Shown piece by piece: positions 42,567-50,356 of a stretch of 64,000 nucleotides of DNA. The stretch's first letter is position 1, and each line of letters opens with the position of its first letter. Source of the stretch: JAFGGG01 sp964634205 (GTDB taxonomy: Bacteria > Spirochaetota > Spirochaetia > SZUA-6 > RPPD01); contig CAZWKE010000014.1 of NCBI GenBank assembly GCA_964634205.1, positions 1 through 64,000 on the forward strand, written 5' to 3'. Under the pieces are notes generated by a model. The model did not search any database. It was not told the origin of the DNA and worked only from the letters and a program-made list of their open reading frames with translations. Position numbers and translations under genes: made by a program.

Positions 42567-43517
42567 CTAAGGGGACGGGGATATTGAGGGACGGTTATAG
42601 ATAACAACCCGGTTTCTCCCCCGTTTTTTTGCCTCGTAAAGGGCTTTATCCGCCTTGGCGATAAGTTGTTCCGGCTTTTCCCCCATGGTGTAAAATCCGA
42701 CACCGATACTTACCGTCAGTTTAAGCCCGGTAAGTTTGGCAGACCGGGTCTCGATCATATGCCTTATCTTCTCGGCTATTTTAATGCTTTGGTCGGATTT
42801 CATTTCGGGTATTACAACTGCTATCTCCTCTCCCCCGTAACGGGCAACCAGATCATTCACACGGGTATTCCCGCGGATCACGGATGCCAGGGCTGCCAGC
42901 ACACGATCGCCTTTCTGATGTCCGTGCTTGTCGTTTACCTGTTTGAAATGATCAATATCGATAAGCAGGAAGGAGAGCAGATACCCATAGCGATTGGCCC
43001 GCTCCAACTCCTTTTCAAACTCCTCATCAAGGTAACGCCTGTTATAAAGGCGGGTAAGCCGGTCCCGGTTGGCAAGCGCGTGCAGTTTTGTCTTGGCATT
43101 ATTGATGGTACGCTTCAGTGTAAGCAGTTGTTTGTATGTTTTTTGATTGCCTGCGCTCTGTAAAAGCTCCGCCATCTGGTGTTCGATAACCAGGGTATCG
43201 GTAAGCTCACGCTCAAACTCCTGCATGGGGCGGTGAGCAATGAATTCCTTGTACACCAGGAAACAGGTTCCGATGTTGATATGATCGCCGTCAAACAGAA
43301 TATGGGACCGCGTTTTTTTCCCGTTTACATAAAGGCCGTTTGTGCTCTTGGTATCCTCAATTATAAAACGGCGCTTCCGATAGATTATTCTGGCGTGTTT
43401 ACGCGAAATCGTGCTGCCGGGGATACGGATCATTGCCTCCCGGCTCCTTCCTATGGTATATTCTTTTTCATATTTGAGTTCGATTTTTTTATCCAGGTAG
43501 TATAAGCGGTATTGCAC
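42567..43517 (-). CDS. FHA-GGDEF diguanylate cyclase
   Basis: A 316-residue protein. An N-terminal forkhead-associated domain (residues 10-100, with YTIGRS and STISRKHARI) should bind phosphothreonine. A helical linker leads to a C-terminal GGDEF domain whose active loop reads RYGGEEI, with Ile in place of the usual Phe. RVND five residues earlier is an I-site. Catalysis needs the GGEE part, so activity is likely but not certain. The start is GTG without a Shine-Dalgarno, 10 nt after a -10 box. A Ser/Thr kinase is encoded 1.4 kb away and could supply the phosphothreonine signal. Confidence 0.87.
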   Translation of the reverse strand: MQYRLYYLDKKIELKYEKEYTIGRSREAMIRIPGSTISRKHARIIYRKRRFIIEDTKSTNGLYVNGKKTRSHILFDGDHINIGTCFLVYKEFIAHRPMQEFERELTDTLVIEHQMAELLQSAGNQKTYKQLLTLKRTINNAKTKLHALANRDRLTRLYNRRYLDEEFEKELERANRYGYLLSFLLIDIDHFKQVNDKHGHQKGDRVLAALASVIRGNTRVNDLVARYGGEEIAVVIPEMKSDQSIKIAEKIRHMIETRSAKLTGLKLTVSIGVGFYTMGEKPEQLIAKADKALYEAKKRGRNRVVIYNRPSISPSP

Positions 43518-43527
43518 AACACTTTAA

Positions 43528-43556
43528 ATTATTTGTGATAAAGCACGCTGCGTCAA
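43528..43556 (-). promoter_or_regulatory. Promoter abutting the FHA-GGDEF gene (leaderless candidate)
   Basis: On the minus strand TTGACG (43556-43551), a 17-nt spacer and AATAAT (43533-43528) end 10 nt before the GTG at 43517. No Shine-Dalgarno is visible. Confidence 0.5.
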
Positions 43557-43703
43557 TAAATATTATTTAGCGGCCGAAAGCCTGTACCTGGGGTCGGTTC
43601 ACGCAAAGCTGTCCCATTTTAAAATTTTTTTTTTGTATCTATGCATACTTGGCATTATAATTAATAATAACGATATTATGATCCGTTTTCGTGAGGGGGA
43701 CAT

Positions 43704-44081
43704 ATGAAAAAAACAGTTTTGATTTTCTTAAGTGTAACCGTTCTGGGTTTTTTGTTCTTTACGGCATGCGCGGGTGAAGACGCGGTGCAGAAGGTGTATA
43801 ATTACATGGACAAGACCTTGTCGATTGTTGAAGCCAATAAAAACAATCCAAGCAAGGCGGCGGATGAGGTGCATACGTTTATTACAAGCATTCAAGGTCA
43901 GCTGGACACCCTGGTGGACAAGTTTGAGAATGACGCGGAAAAAACCAGGCAACTGGCAAAAAAACTCAAGCCCCTGTTTGTGAGGCAGGAACAGCTGATG
44001 AAAAGCAACCCGGCCTTGCGAAAAAATATCAGCCTGCAGCAGTCCCTGGTCATTTTTGAAGTGTTAAGTTATACGGAGTAA
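43704..44081 (+). CDS. Small exported lipoprotein
   Basis: A 125-residue predicted lipoprotein. The signal ends in a lipobox (FFTAC), and the mature 100 residues are helical and lysine-rich (DKTLSIVEANKNNPSKAADE). No catalytic motif or known family is seen. Similar short helical lipoproteins in other bacteria act as periplasmic spacers or envelope stress proteins, but nothing here selects a role. GAGGGGG precedes the ATG. The LOG gene starts 7 nt after its stop, with GGAG at the end of this gene as its ribosome binding site, so the two are cotranscribed. Confidence 0.75.
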   Translation: MKKTVLIFLSVTVLGFLFFTACAGEDAVQKVYNYMDKTLSIVEANKNNPSKAADEVHTFITSIQGQLDTLVDKFENDAEKTRQLAKKLKPLFVRQEQLMKSNPALRKNISLQQSLVIFEVLSYTE

Positions 44082-44088
44082 GCATACA

Positions 44089-44871
44089 GTGATCAAGAAA
44101 AACAACTATGAGATGCGCTCGGGAGGTTTTACCGAGGATGAGCGCCTCTTGGCCTCATTGAAACAGAACCCGGACTGGTTTACCCAGACCGACCCGTGGC
44201 GGGTGTTCCGCATTATGGGTGAGTTTGTGGAGGGATTCGAAACTCTCGCTAATGTTAAGACAGCCGTCTCAATTTTTGGATCGGCGCGTACAAAGCCCGA
44301 AGATCCCATGTACCAGCGGGCGGTGGAACTGGCCGCACTGCTGGGAAAGGACGGGTTCACCATTATTACGGGCGGCGGCCCGGGTATCATGGAAGCGGGT
44401 AACAAAGGCGCCCGCCGGAGCGGGGCCCTGTCCATCGGCTTGAATATCGAGCTCCCCTTTGAACAGCACGTCAATCCCTATGTGGATATCGCCATTGAAT
44501 TCTATTATTTCTTTTCACGCAAAACAATGTTCTTAAAATACGCAACCGCATTCGTAATTTTTCCGGGAGGGTTCGGCACCATGGATGAGTTTTTTGAGGC
44601 CCTGACCCTGATACAGACCGGTAAGATGAAGAATTTTCCGGTGGTGCTGTTCGGTACCGAATATTGGAAGGGTCTGACCGACTGGCTTGCAGGTACAATG
44701 CTTCCCGAAGGAAAAATATCCAGGGGCGATATGGACCTTTTATTGATGACCGATTCGGTGAAGCAGGCTCATGAGTATATTTCGCGGTCGGTGCGGGATG
44801 AATCGTGGCGGACACTCCAGGAAGAGGAGGCGCGCCAGGGAACCCGCAGCATTCTGTCTAAAAAGGATTAG
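44089..44871 (+). CDS. LOG-family nucleotide phosphoribohydrolase
   Basis: A 260-residue member of the LOG/YgdH family (TIGR00730 type), which cleaves nucleoside 5'-monophosphates to base and ribose 5-phosphate. The Rossmann motif TGGGPGIMEAGNKGA and the signature PGGFGTMDEFFE, with catalytic Arg and Glu positions, are intact. The first 60 residues extend the fold. It starts at GTG after GGAG. Its stop overlaps the stop of the convergent Ser/Thr kinase by four bases. In bacteria it probably serves nucleotide turnover rather than hormone synthesis. Confidence 0.92.
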   Translation: MIKKNNYEMRSGGFTEDERLLASLKQNPDWFTQTDPWRVFRIMGEFVEGFETLANVKTAVSIFGSARTKPEDPMYQRAVELAALLGKDGFTIITGGGPGIMEAGNKGARRSGALSIGLNIELPFEQHVNPYVDIAIEFYYFFSRKTMFLKYATAFVIFPGGFGTMDEFFEALTLIQTGKMKNFPVVLFGTEYWKGLTDWLAGTMLPEGKISRGDMDLLLMTDSVKQAHEYISRSVRDESWRTLQEEEARQGTRSILSKKD

Positions 44872-45746
44872 GCGCGCTCGGCAAGATAGTGCTTGATAAA
44901 AGTATGCTTACTTTTTGCGTCTTTAAACTTCTTTAAAAAAGGCGCCAGTGCGGCTTTGAGTTTCCCGATATTTGCATAGCGGCTTTCTTTTATATTGCAC
45001 ATGGCTTTTTTAATGATTGTCCGAAACTTGGCCGGGATAGCGGGATTGAGTTTTTCCGGTTTGACATACTTGCCGTTATAAATATTGGTAATGGTTTCAC
45101 TGGAAAAATTGGCCTTGAATGGCCTTGCCCCGGTCATCATTTCATACAGCGTAACCCCCAGAGAATATACGTCGGAGCGTTCGTCAACATGTTTGGAGCT
45201 CTCTATCTGTTCGGGTGACATATAACAGGAGGTGCCGAAGCAGGTCCCTGTTTTGGTCAGACGCTCCCCGCTCCCCGTGTCATCGGTGGTGGCAATGCCG
45301 AAATCCGTCAGTTTCACTTTCCCGTTTTTTCCGATCAGGATGTTGGCCGGCTTGATGTCCCGGTGAATGACCCCTTTGGCATGGGCATACTCCAGCGCTT
45401 CGCACACCTGAAAGGCAATCAGGGCCGTGGCGGTGGGCGAGAGTACCTCTTTTAATCTGATAAGTTTATCCAATGACATGCCGTCGACAAACTCCATGGC
45501 CATATAAAAGGAAGTCCCTGACTTAAAAAAATCCAGCACCTTAACAATAAATGGGTTTTTAAACATATGCATCAGGTGTGCTTCGCGTTCAAAGCGTTGT
45601 TTGAACTCTTTTCGATTGGTAAGCGTCAGCTTTTTCAGGATGACAGGCTGTTTTACCGAGCGGCACCGGGCCAGATATATCCGGGCCATGCCGCCCTGTT
45701 CCAGATTTTTTAAAATCGTATATTTACCGATTTTTTGCTGCGCCAT
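44868..45746 (-). CDS. Hanks-type Ser/Thr protein kinase
   Basis: A 292-residue soluble protein kinase. Visible motifs are the ATP loop (LEQGGMARIYLA), the VAIK-type Lys (VILKKL), the catalytic HRDIKPANI, DFGIA and the MSPEQ segment of the activation lobe. It has no PASTA or membrane domain, unlike most cell-wall-linked kinases. It is transcribed divergently from a 297-residue protein of unknown function, which could be a substrate or partner. The ATG lacks a Shine-Dalgarno and sits 9 nt after a good -10 box. An FHA-GGDEF protein nearby offers a possible reader of its phosphorylation. Confidence 0.92.
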   Translation of the reverse strand: MAQQKIGKYTILKNLEQGGMARIYLARCRSVKQPVILKKLTLTNRKEFKQRFEREAHLMHMFKNPFIVKVLDFFKSGTSFYMAMEFVDGMSLDKLIRLKEVLSPTATALIAFQVCEALEYAHAKGVIHRDIKPANILIGKNGKVKLTDFGIATTDDTGSGERLTKTGTCFGTSCYMSPEQIESSKHVDERSDVYSLGVTLYEMMTGARPFKANFSSETITNIYNGKYVKPEKLNPAIPAKFRTIIKKAMCNIKESRYANIGKLKAALAPFLKKFKDAKSKHTFIKHYLAERA

Positions 45747-45755
45747 GAATAATTA

Positions 45756-45784
45756 ATTCTATATCGCTCCGGCCCGCAAGTCAA
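45756..45784 (-). promoter_or_regulatory. Promoter abutting the Ser/Thr kinase gene (leaderless candidate)
   Basis: On the minus strand TTGACT (45784-45779), a 17-nt spacer and TAGAAT (45761-45756) end 9 nt before the ATG at 45746. There is no ribosome binding site in between. Confidence 0.6.
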
Positions 45785-45853
45785 GGAAGCCCTTTAAAAA
45801 ATAGTATTGTATTCCCGTTTTTTTTGGCTATCATATGAGTTGGAGGTGTAATT

Positions 45854-46747
45854 ATGGAAAGTTTTACAAATTTAGCGGATTTAAAAAAGAATATTCCCGC
45901 CAAAGTCCGGACACATCTGCAAGGGCTGTTAAAGGAAACCGGACTGCCCGATGATAAGGACACCATGAAAAAATTGATGGAATCATGGCTGCTGAAAAAG
46001 GCGTTGTTTTACAAAATGGCCGAGCATGAGAATTTTAACAGAAAGCGTTCCATGGCGATGGCTGATAAGAGCGGTTGTATCGCCATAACCTATTCCGGTT
46101 CAATCGTGGCCGTCGGTCCGCTGGTGAACAACAAGCGGGAGGTAAAGTATACCAGTATCGGCATGCGTACCGATGTGCCGGAAGCGGTTACCTTCAAACA
46201 GGGCGAACTGGCCGCGGATATCGAGTGCGACAAATCCATCGTCTTTAAAAAAGGGCCTATCGAGAAAACCTCCCCCATTATGGACCTGGCCCTGCTGCCG
46301 CCGGAGGTGAACAGTGATCAACAGCTTGTGTCCATTAAGAAGGCGAACAAGAAACTGAAAGATGATTTTGTGAAGGTCAATAAGGACACCTTGGCGGAAA
46401 AGAAAAAAAGCGACACATTCGGCGATCGCAATGATCTGTTCCTGAAATGGATTATAATCGGCTGGTTTTTGGCCGGCGGTATGGAAAAGCATATTTTTAT
46501 GGCCCGTGCCAAACTGTTATGGCTTGAGTTGTTTACCGGAGTTTATAAAAGCTTCAGCGCAAAAATTAAGGAAGGAAAAAAGCGGGATACCGATTTTTTG
46601 GATTTTACCAATAAGCGATTCGCCAAGTTTATAGATGACTATAAATGGTATGAATCGGAAAAGAAGAATTTTGATATCGGCCTGATGAAGGCGCTTGAAG
46701 AGCTGCCGGAATATCAACCCTATATTGAGTTCGCGGCATTGGCATAA
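45854..46747 (+). CDS. Hypothetical protein divergent to the Ser/Thr kinase
   Basis: A 297-residue protein that I do not recognise. The first half mixes helices with strands (CIAITYSGSIVAVGPLV), the second half is helical and lysine-rich. One short hydrophobic stretch (WIIIGWFLAGGM) is too weak to call a membrane helix. There is no signal peptide. GGAGG lies 8 nt before the ATG. Its 5' end faces the kinase gene 107 nt away, so both may share control. Many serines and threonines are present, but no specific phosphosite can be named. Confidence 0.7.
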   Translation: MESFTNLADLKKNIPAKVRTHLQGLLKETGLPDDKDTMKKLMESWLLKKALFYKMAEHENFNRKRSMAMADKSGCIAITYSGSIVAVGPLVNNKREVKYTSIGMRTDVPEAVTFKQGELAADIECDKSIVFKKGPIEKTSPIMDLALLPPEVNSDQQLVSIKKANKKLKDDFVKVNKDTLAEKKKSDTFGDRNDLFLKWIIIGWFLAGGMEKHIFMARAKLLWLELFTGVYKSFSAKIKEGKKRDTDFLDFTNKRFAKFIDDYKWYESEKKNFDIGLMKALEELPEYQPYIEFAALA

Positions 46748-46838
46748 CAGACGATAATATCGTTATATTTCAGTGAGGAAGGGGGGCTGAACCTTTTCGG
46801 AGATTACGGACCATACGTCATACAGGTCCCATTTTTCC

Positions 46839-46867
46839 TTGTACGTGTCGGGGCAAAGCATTATAAT
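46839..46867 (+). promoter_or_regulatory. Promoter abutting the cNMP-AckA-PduL gene (leaderless candidate)
   Basis: TTGTAC (46839-46844), a 17-nt spacer and a consensus TATAAT (46862-46867) end 9 nt before the ATG at 46877. No Shine-Dalgarno is present upstream of that ATG. Confidence 0.6.
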
Positions 46868-46876
46868 AAATCTGAG

Positions 46877-49198
46877 ATGGATGACATAATTAAATTCTTA
46901 CGCTCCCACGTCCCGTTATGTGAGGGGTTTTCTGACGAACAGCTTTATAACCTCGTTATCGGGTCACGCCTGGTGACCTTTGAACCGCAGGAGGCCATAA
47001 TAGAGTTCGGGCAGACCGGCGATTTTCTCGGCGTTCTTGTGGAAGGGAACGCCCAGGTTTCGTTGACCGATGACCAGGGTGAGACTCATTCTATTGCCGT
47101 GTTAAAGCCGGGCAGTATTTTCGGAGAGATGTCGCTGATGACCGGGGACAAGACCATGGCCGATGTTACGGGATTGACCCCCTGCAAGGCCATTCTTATT
47201 CCTCACGCCCTGTTTTCGCAGATGATTATCACCCATCCCCCGGCCATTAAAATGATTTCCAAAACCATTTCCCGGCGTCTAAAGGAGATTTCGTCCTATG
47301 AACGAAGGGGAGATCTGGCGGCATCGGCCCTGAAAAAAAGCGGTGATCCGTACGGTCTGCAGCTCAACAGCAGCGAGCCCCTGAAACTGCTGGTACTTGA
47401 CTGTGGGGTCTCTTCGGTCCGCTATACCCTGTTCAATACGGAGAACCGGGCCCTTACGGTGCAGGGTGTTATCGAAGACATCGGCGGTGAAAACACTTCC
47501 CACAGCTATAAAACCAAAGATGTCGAAGAAAGATCCGATGAAGCACTCGCCGATCTGGAGGCCGCCTGCCTGGCCATGCAAAAAATGCTGACCGCCCCCC
47601 GCTTTGGGGTGATAAGTAAAATGGACGAAATAACGGCAGTAGGACATCGGGTGGTACATGGCGGTGACCTTTTTTCGCAGTCCGTGATCATCACGGAAAA
47701 GGTAATAAAAAAAATAAGCAGGCTGGTAGATTTTGCCCCTTTACACAATCCCGCCAATCTTGCGGGAATCAAAACCGCGATGGAATTATTTCCGGACAAA
47801 CCCCATGTGGCGGTGTTCGATACTACTTTTCATTCCACCCTCGCGCCGTACGCCTACCTGTACGGGCTGCCCTATGAGTACTTTGAGAAAAAAAAGATCA
47901 GGCGCTACGGTTTCCAGGGGCTGTCTCATTCCTACTCGTCGTTGAAAGCTGCGGAATTCCTGAAACTTCCCTATAATGCCCTGGAAATTGCCACCTGTCA
48001 CCTGGGAAACGGTTCTTCCATTTGCGCGGTGGACCACGGCCGTTCCGTGGATACCTCCATGGGGCTGACCCCGGTGGACGGGCTGATTATGGGTACCCGA
48101 TCAGGCAGCCTTGATCCCTCCACCCTGCCGTACCTGATGCGTACGGAAAACATGTCGCCCCGTGAAGTGGAGGAGGTCATCAACACCAAAAGCGGGTTAT
48201 TGGGGTTATCGGGGATATCCGGTGATATGCGTGAAATTGAGGCGGCAGCCGACAAGGGGAACCAGCGGGCCGTACTGGCCGTAAAGACCTTCTGTTACGG
48301 TATCCGCAAGTATATCGGGGCCTATATGGCCGCCATGGGCGGATTGGACGTACTTGTTTTTACAGGCAGTATCGGTTGGCAAAGTGCGGGGGTGCGGAGC
48401 TTAAGCTGCCAGGGGCTGCAGTGTATGGGAATATGCATTGATGAGCAGAAAAACCATGATGCGGCCTCGGCTGCGGAGGTGAGGGATATTTCCGCGGAAA
48501 ACTCGGCGGTCCGGGTGCTGGTTGTCCCCCCGTACGAAGAGATGATGATCGCCCGGGAGATGATCCGCACCTTGAATATGAATTATGTGGCCGAGATCAT
48601 CGAGCAAAAGGAGCCGCTTCCCATCCCCCTGGAGATCTCCGCTCATCATGTGCATCTTTGCGCCGAACACCTGGCGGCGCTGTTCGGCACAGGGTATGAG
48701 TTGACGAATGAGTATGAGCTTTCTCAGCCCGGGCAGTATGCCTGCAAGGAAAAGGTGGAGTTGGTGGGCCCCAAGGGCAGGATCGACCGGGTGCGGGTTC
48801 TCGGTCCGGTCAGGTCACAAACACAGATTGAGATTGCCATGACCGAGCAGTTCAAGCTGGGGGTGCAGCCCCCCATTCGTGCCTCCGGGGATATCCAAAA
48901 CAGCCCCGGTATCACCATCCGCGGCCCGGCGGGAGAGGTAGTGCTGGAAAAGGGAGTAATTTGCGCCATGCGCCATATTCATATGTCACCGGAAGACGCC
49001 CTGAGTTTCGGGCTGCATGATAAGGACATTGTGCGGGTAAGGGTGCAGGGTGACCGTGAGTTGATTTTCGGCGATGTGCTGGTGCGTGTCAATCCGAACT
49101 ATCGCCTGGCCATGCACATTGACACGGACGAAGCCAACGCGGCCCATATTTCGGGTGAAGCAATGGGATACCTGGACGGCATTCAAAGCAGGGGGTAA
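46877..49198 (+). CDS. cNMP-binding / acetate-kinase-like / PduL triple fusion
   Basis: A 773-residue protein with three enzyme or sensor modules. Residues 8-150 form a CRP-type cyclic-nucleotide-binding domain (FGEMSLMTGDKTMADV, where the usual Arg is Thr93). Residues 168-572 are acetate-kinase-like, with GHRVVHGG, PLHNPAN, FDTTFHSTL, HLGNGSS and GTRSGSLDP, but Asn7, His180 and Glu384 of the Methanosarcina enzyme are replaced by Asp175, Gln347 and Trp501. Residues 583-757 are a PduL-type phosphotransacylase with HVHL, RHIHM and HIDTDEANAA intact. PduL interconverts acetyl-CoA and acetyl-phosphate, and acetate kinase would use the latter to make ATP. The start lacks a Shine-Dalgarno and is probably leaderless. 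Kinase activity is uncertain. Confidence 0.9.
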   Translation: MDDIIKFLRSHVPLCEGFSDEQLYNLVIGSRLVTFEPQEAIIEFGQTGDFLGVLVEGNAQVSLTDDQGETHSIAVLKPGSIFGEMSLMTGDKTMADVTGLTPCKAILIPHALFSQMIITHPPAIKMISKTISRRLKEISSYERRGDLAASALKKSGDPYGLQLNSSEPLKLLVLDCGVSSVRYTLFNTENRALTVQGVIEDIGGENTSHSYKTKDVEERSDEALADLEAACLAMQKMLTAPRFGVISKMDEITAVGHRVVHGGDLFSQSVIITEKVIKKISRLVDFAPLHNPANLAGIKTAMELFPDKPHVAVFDTTFHSTLAPYAYLYGLPYEYFEKKKIRRYGFQGLSHSYSSLKAAEFLKLPYNALEIATCHLGNGSSICAVDHGRSVDTSMGLTPVDGLIMGTRSGSLDPSTLPYLMRTENMSPREVEEVINTKSGLLGLSGISGDMREIEAAADKGNQRAVLAVKTFCYGIRKYIGAYMAAMGGLDVLVFTGSIGWQSAGVRSLSCQGLQCMGICIDEQKNHDAASAAEVRDISAENSAVRVLVVPPYEEMMIAREMIRTLNMNYVAEIIEQKEPLPIPLEISAHHVHLCAEHLAALFGTGYELTNEYELSQPGQYACKEKVELVGPKGRIDRVRVLGPVRSQTQIEIAMTEQFKLGVQPPIRASGDIQNSPGITIRGPAGEVVLEKGVICAMRHIHMSPEDALSFGLHDKDIVRVRVQGDRELIFGDVLVRVNPNYRLAMHIDTDEANAAHISGEAMGYLDGIQSRG

Positions 49199-49223
49199 AA
49201 GGACGAATGTAAAAGACCCTTTT

Positions 49224-49260
49224 GCCCGGATTGCCCTGCCCGCACAAAAAAGGGCCGGGC
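49224..49260. terminator. Weak hairpin between convergent genes
   Basis: GCCCGG (49224-49229) and CCGGGC (49255-49260) could pair across 25 nt between the fusion gene and the convergent epimerase gene. A T-rich run follows at 49274-49285. The stem is short, so the terminator call is weak. Confidence 0.3.
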
Positions 49261-49279
49261 ATAAACAGTAGTATCGTTT

Positions 49280-50179
49280 TTATTTTTCCAAACCGCATAA
49301 ATACTGCAAATGGGCTGTAATTTTATCCCGCGCGGTAAACTCCAAATTGAAGTCATGCGCTATTTTATTTACCCGGTAATAGAAAGGGTTTGCCGAGTAT
49401 CCTTGATCCTGCAGGATTATCCTGCTTTTGGACCCGCTTAAAGAGATCGCCTCTACCGCGATCTCTTCCCAGGTAATAAACTCACGCCCCAACCCCAGAT
49501 AGATCTGCCGGTTTACCTCCGATTCAAGCACCGACAGGTAAACCTGAGCAAGGTCCGCTGCCTGAATAAACTGGGTACCGTCATACTTGATAACCGTTAT
49601 GTCCTCACCCCGTACGGCCGCGGCCGCTATTTCGTGAAACCGCCTGTCCGGTTGGGTGGTCGCGCCTTCCATCACCGGGTTGCCGAAGGTATAGCCGGGT
49701 CTGATGACGTTAGCGCGCATGGAAGAGCGGAAGGCCGCGGCCAACAGAAAGTTTTCGCTTGAGGCTTTGGTGGCACCGTAATAATCAACCGGTTTGGTTT
49801 TACTCTCCTCATCCACATCGGCGGAAAGCCAGCCTAATGCCGCGGTGGAGGAGGTGTAGATAAAATGTTTCACACCAGCAGCCTGGGCCTGCTGCATTAA
49901 AAATACCGAAGGCAGGGTGTCGTTTTTCAGCATTTCCACTGGTGTGTCGCCCCAACCCAGGGCAACATGGATGACCGCGTCCTTGTTCTTTACCCCTTGT
50001 GCAACAATATCGAAATCAGTCAGGCTCCCTTTGATAATGTCTACCCCCGGTTGTTCGGCCAACACAGGCAGTTTCTGCGGGTTGCGTGCCAGTATACTGA
50101 GTGAATGCCCCGCTTTCAGTAACGCCGCCGCCGCATATGATCCGATAAATCCGGTACCGCCGGTAAGAAATATCTTCAT
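49280..50179 (-). CDS. NAD-dependent epimerase/dehydratase-like protein
   Basis: A 299-residue extended short-chain dehydrogenase. The N-terminal NAD motif is FLTGGTGFIGSYAAAALL, and the catalytic triad region includes TSSTAALG and a YYGATK motif with Tyr and Lys. The family converts nucleotide sugars or reduces other carbonyls; the short length and the EFITWEEIAVEA segment resemble the SDR group often annotated as nucleoside-diphosphate-sugar epimerase. GGAGG precedes ATG 50179, which is preferred to a GTG 6 nt up. It is monocistronic and its substrate is unknown. Confidence 0.87.
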   Translation of the reverse strand: MKIFLTGGTGFIGSYAAAALLKAGHSLSILARNPQKLPVLAEQPGVDIIKGSLTDFDIVAQGVKNKDAVIHVALGWGDTPVEMLKNDTLPSVFLMQQAQAAGVKHFIYTSSTAALGWLSADVDEESKTKPVDYYGATKASSENFLLAAAFRSSMRANVIRPGYTFGNPVMEGATTQPDRRFHEIAAAAVRGEDITVIKYDGTQFIQAADLAQVYLSVLESEVNRQIYLGLGREFITWEEIAVEAISLSGSKSRIILQDQGYSANPFYYRVNKIAHDFNLEFTARDKITAHLQYLCGLEK

Positions 50180-50356
50180 GTTCACGCCCCCTCCTACAAA
50201 GTATAACTCTATTCTATAGGAAAAAAAGGGATCTGTCGTGAGGAAAAGCGCGTTCCCGCCCTATATTTATCTGTTTACAAAGGTTCATTATTTCTTGACG
50301 TTATGGAAAAAACGGCCTATGCTTTTATTATTACGCATTTCCATAAGGAGGTACCC

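Noticed and set aside
43621..43635. Long T-tract as a terminator
   Set aside because: No stem-loop precedes it on either strand; it looks like AT-rich promoter DNA before the small lipoprotein gene.
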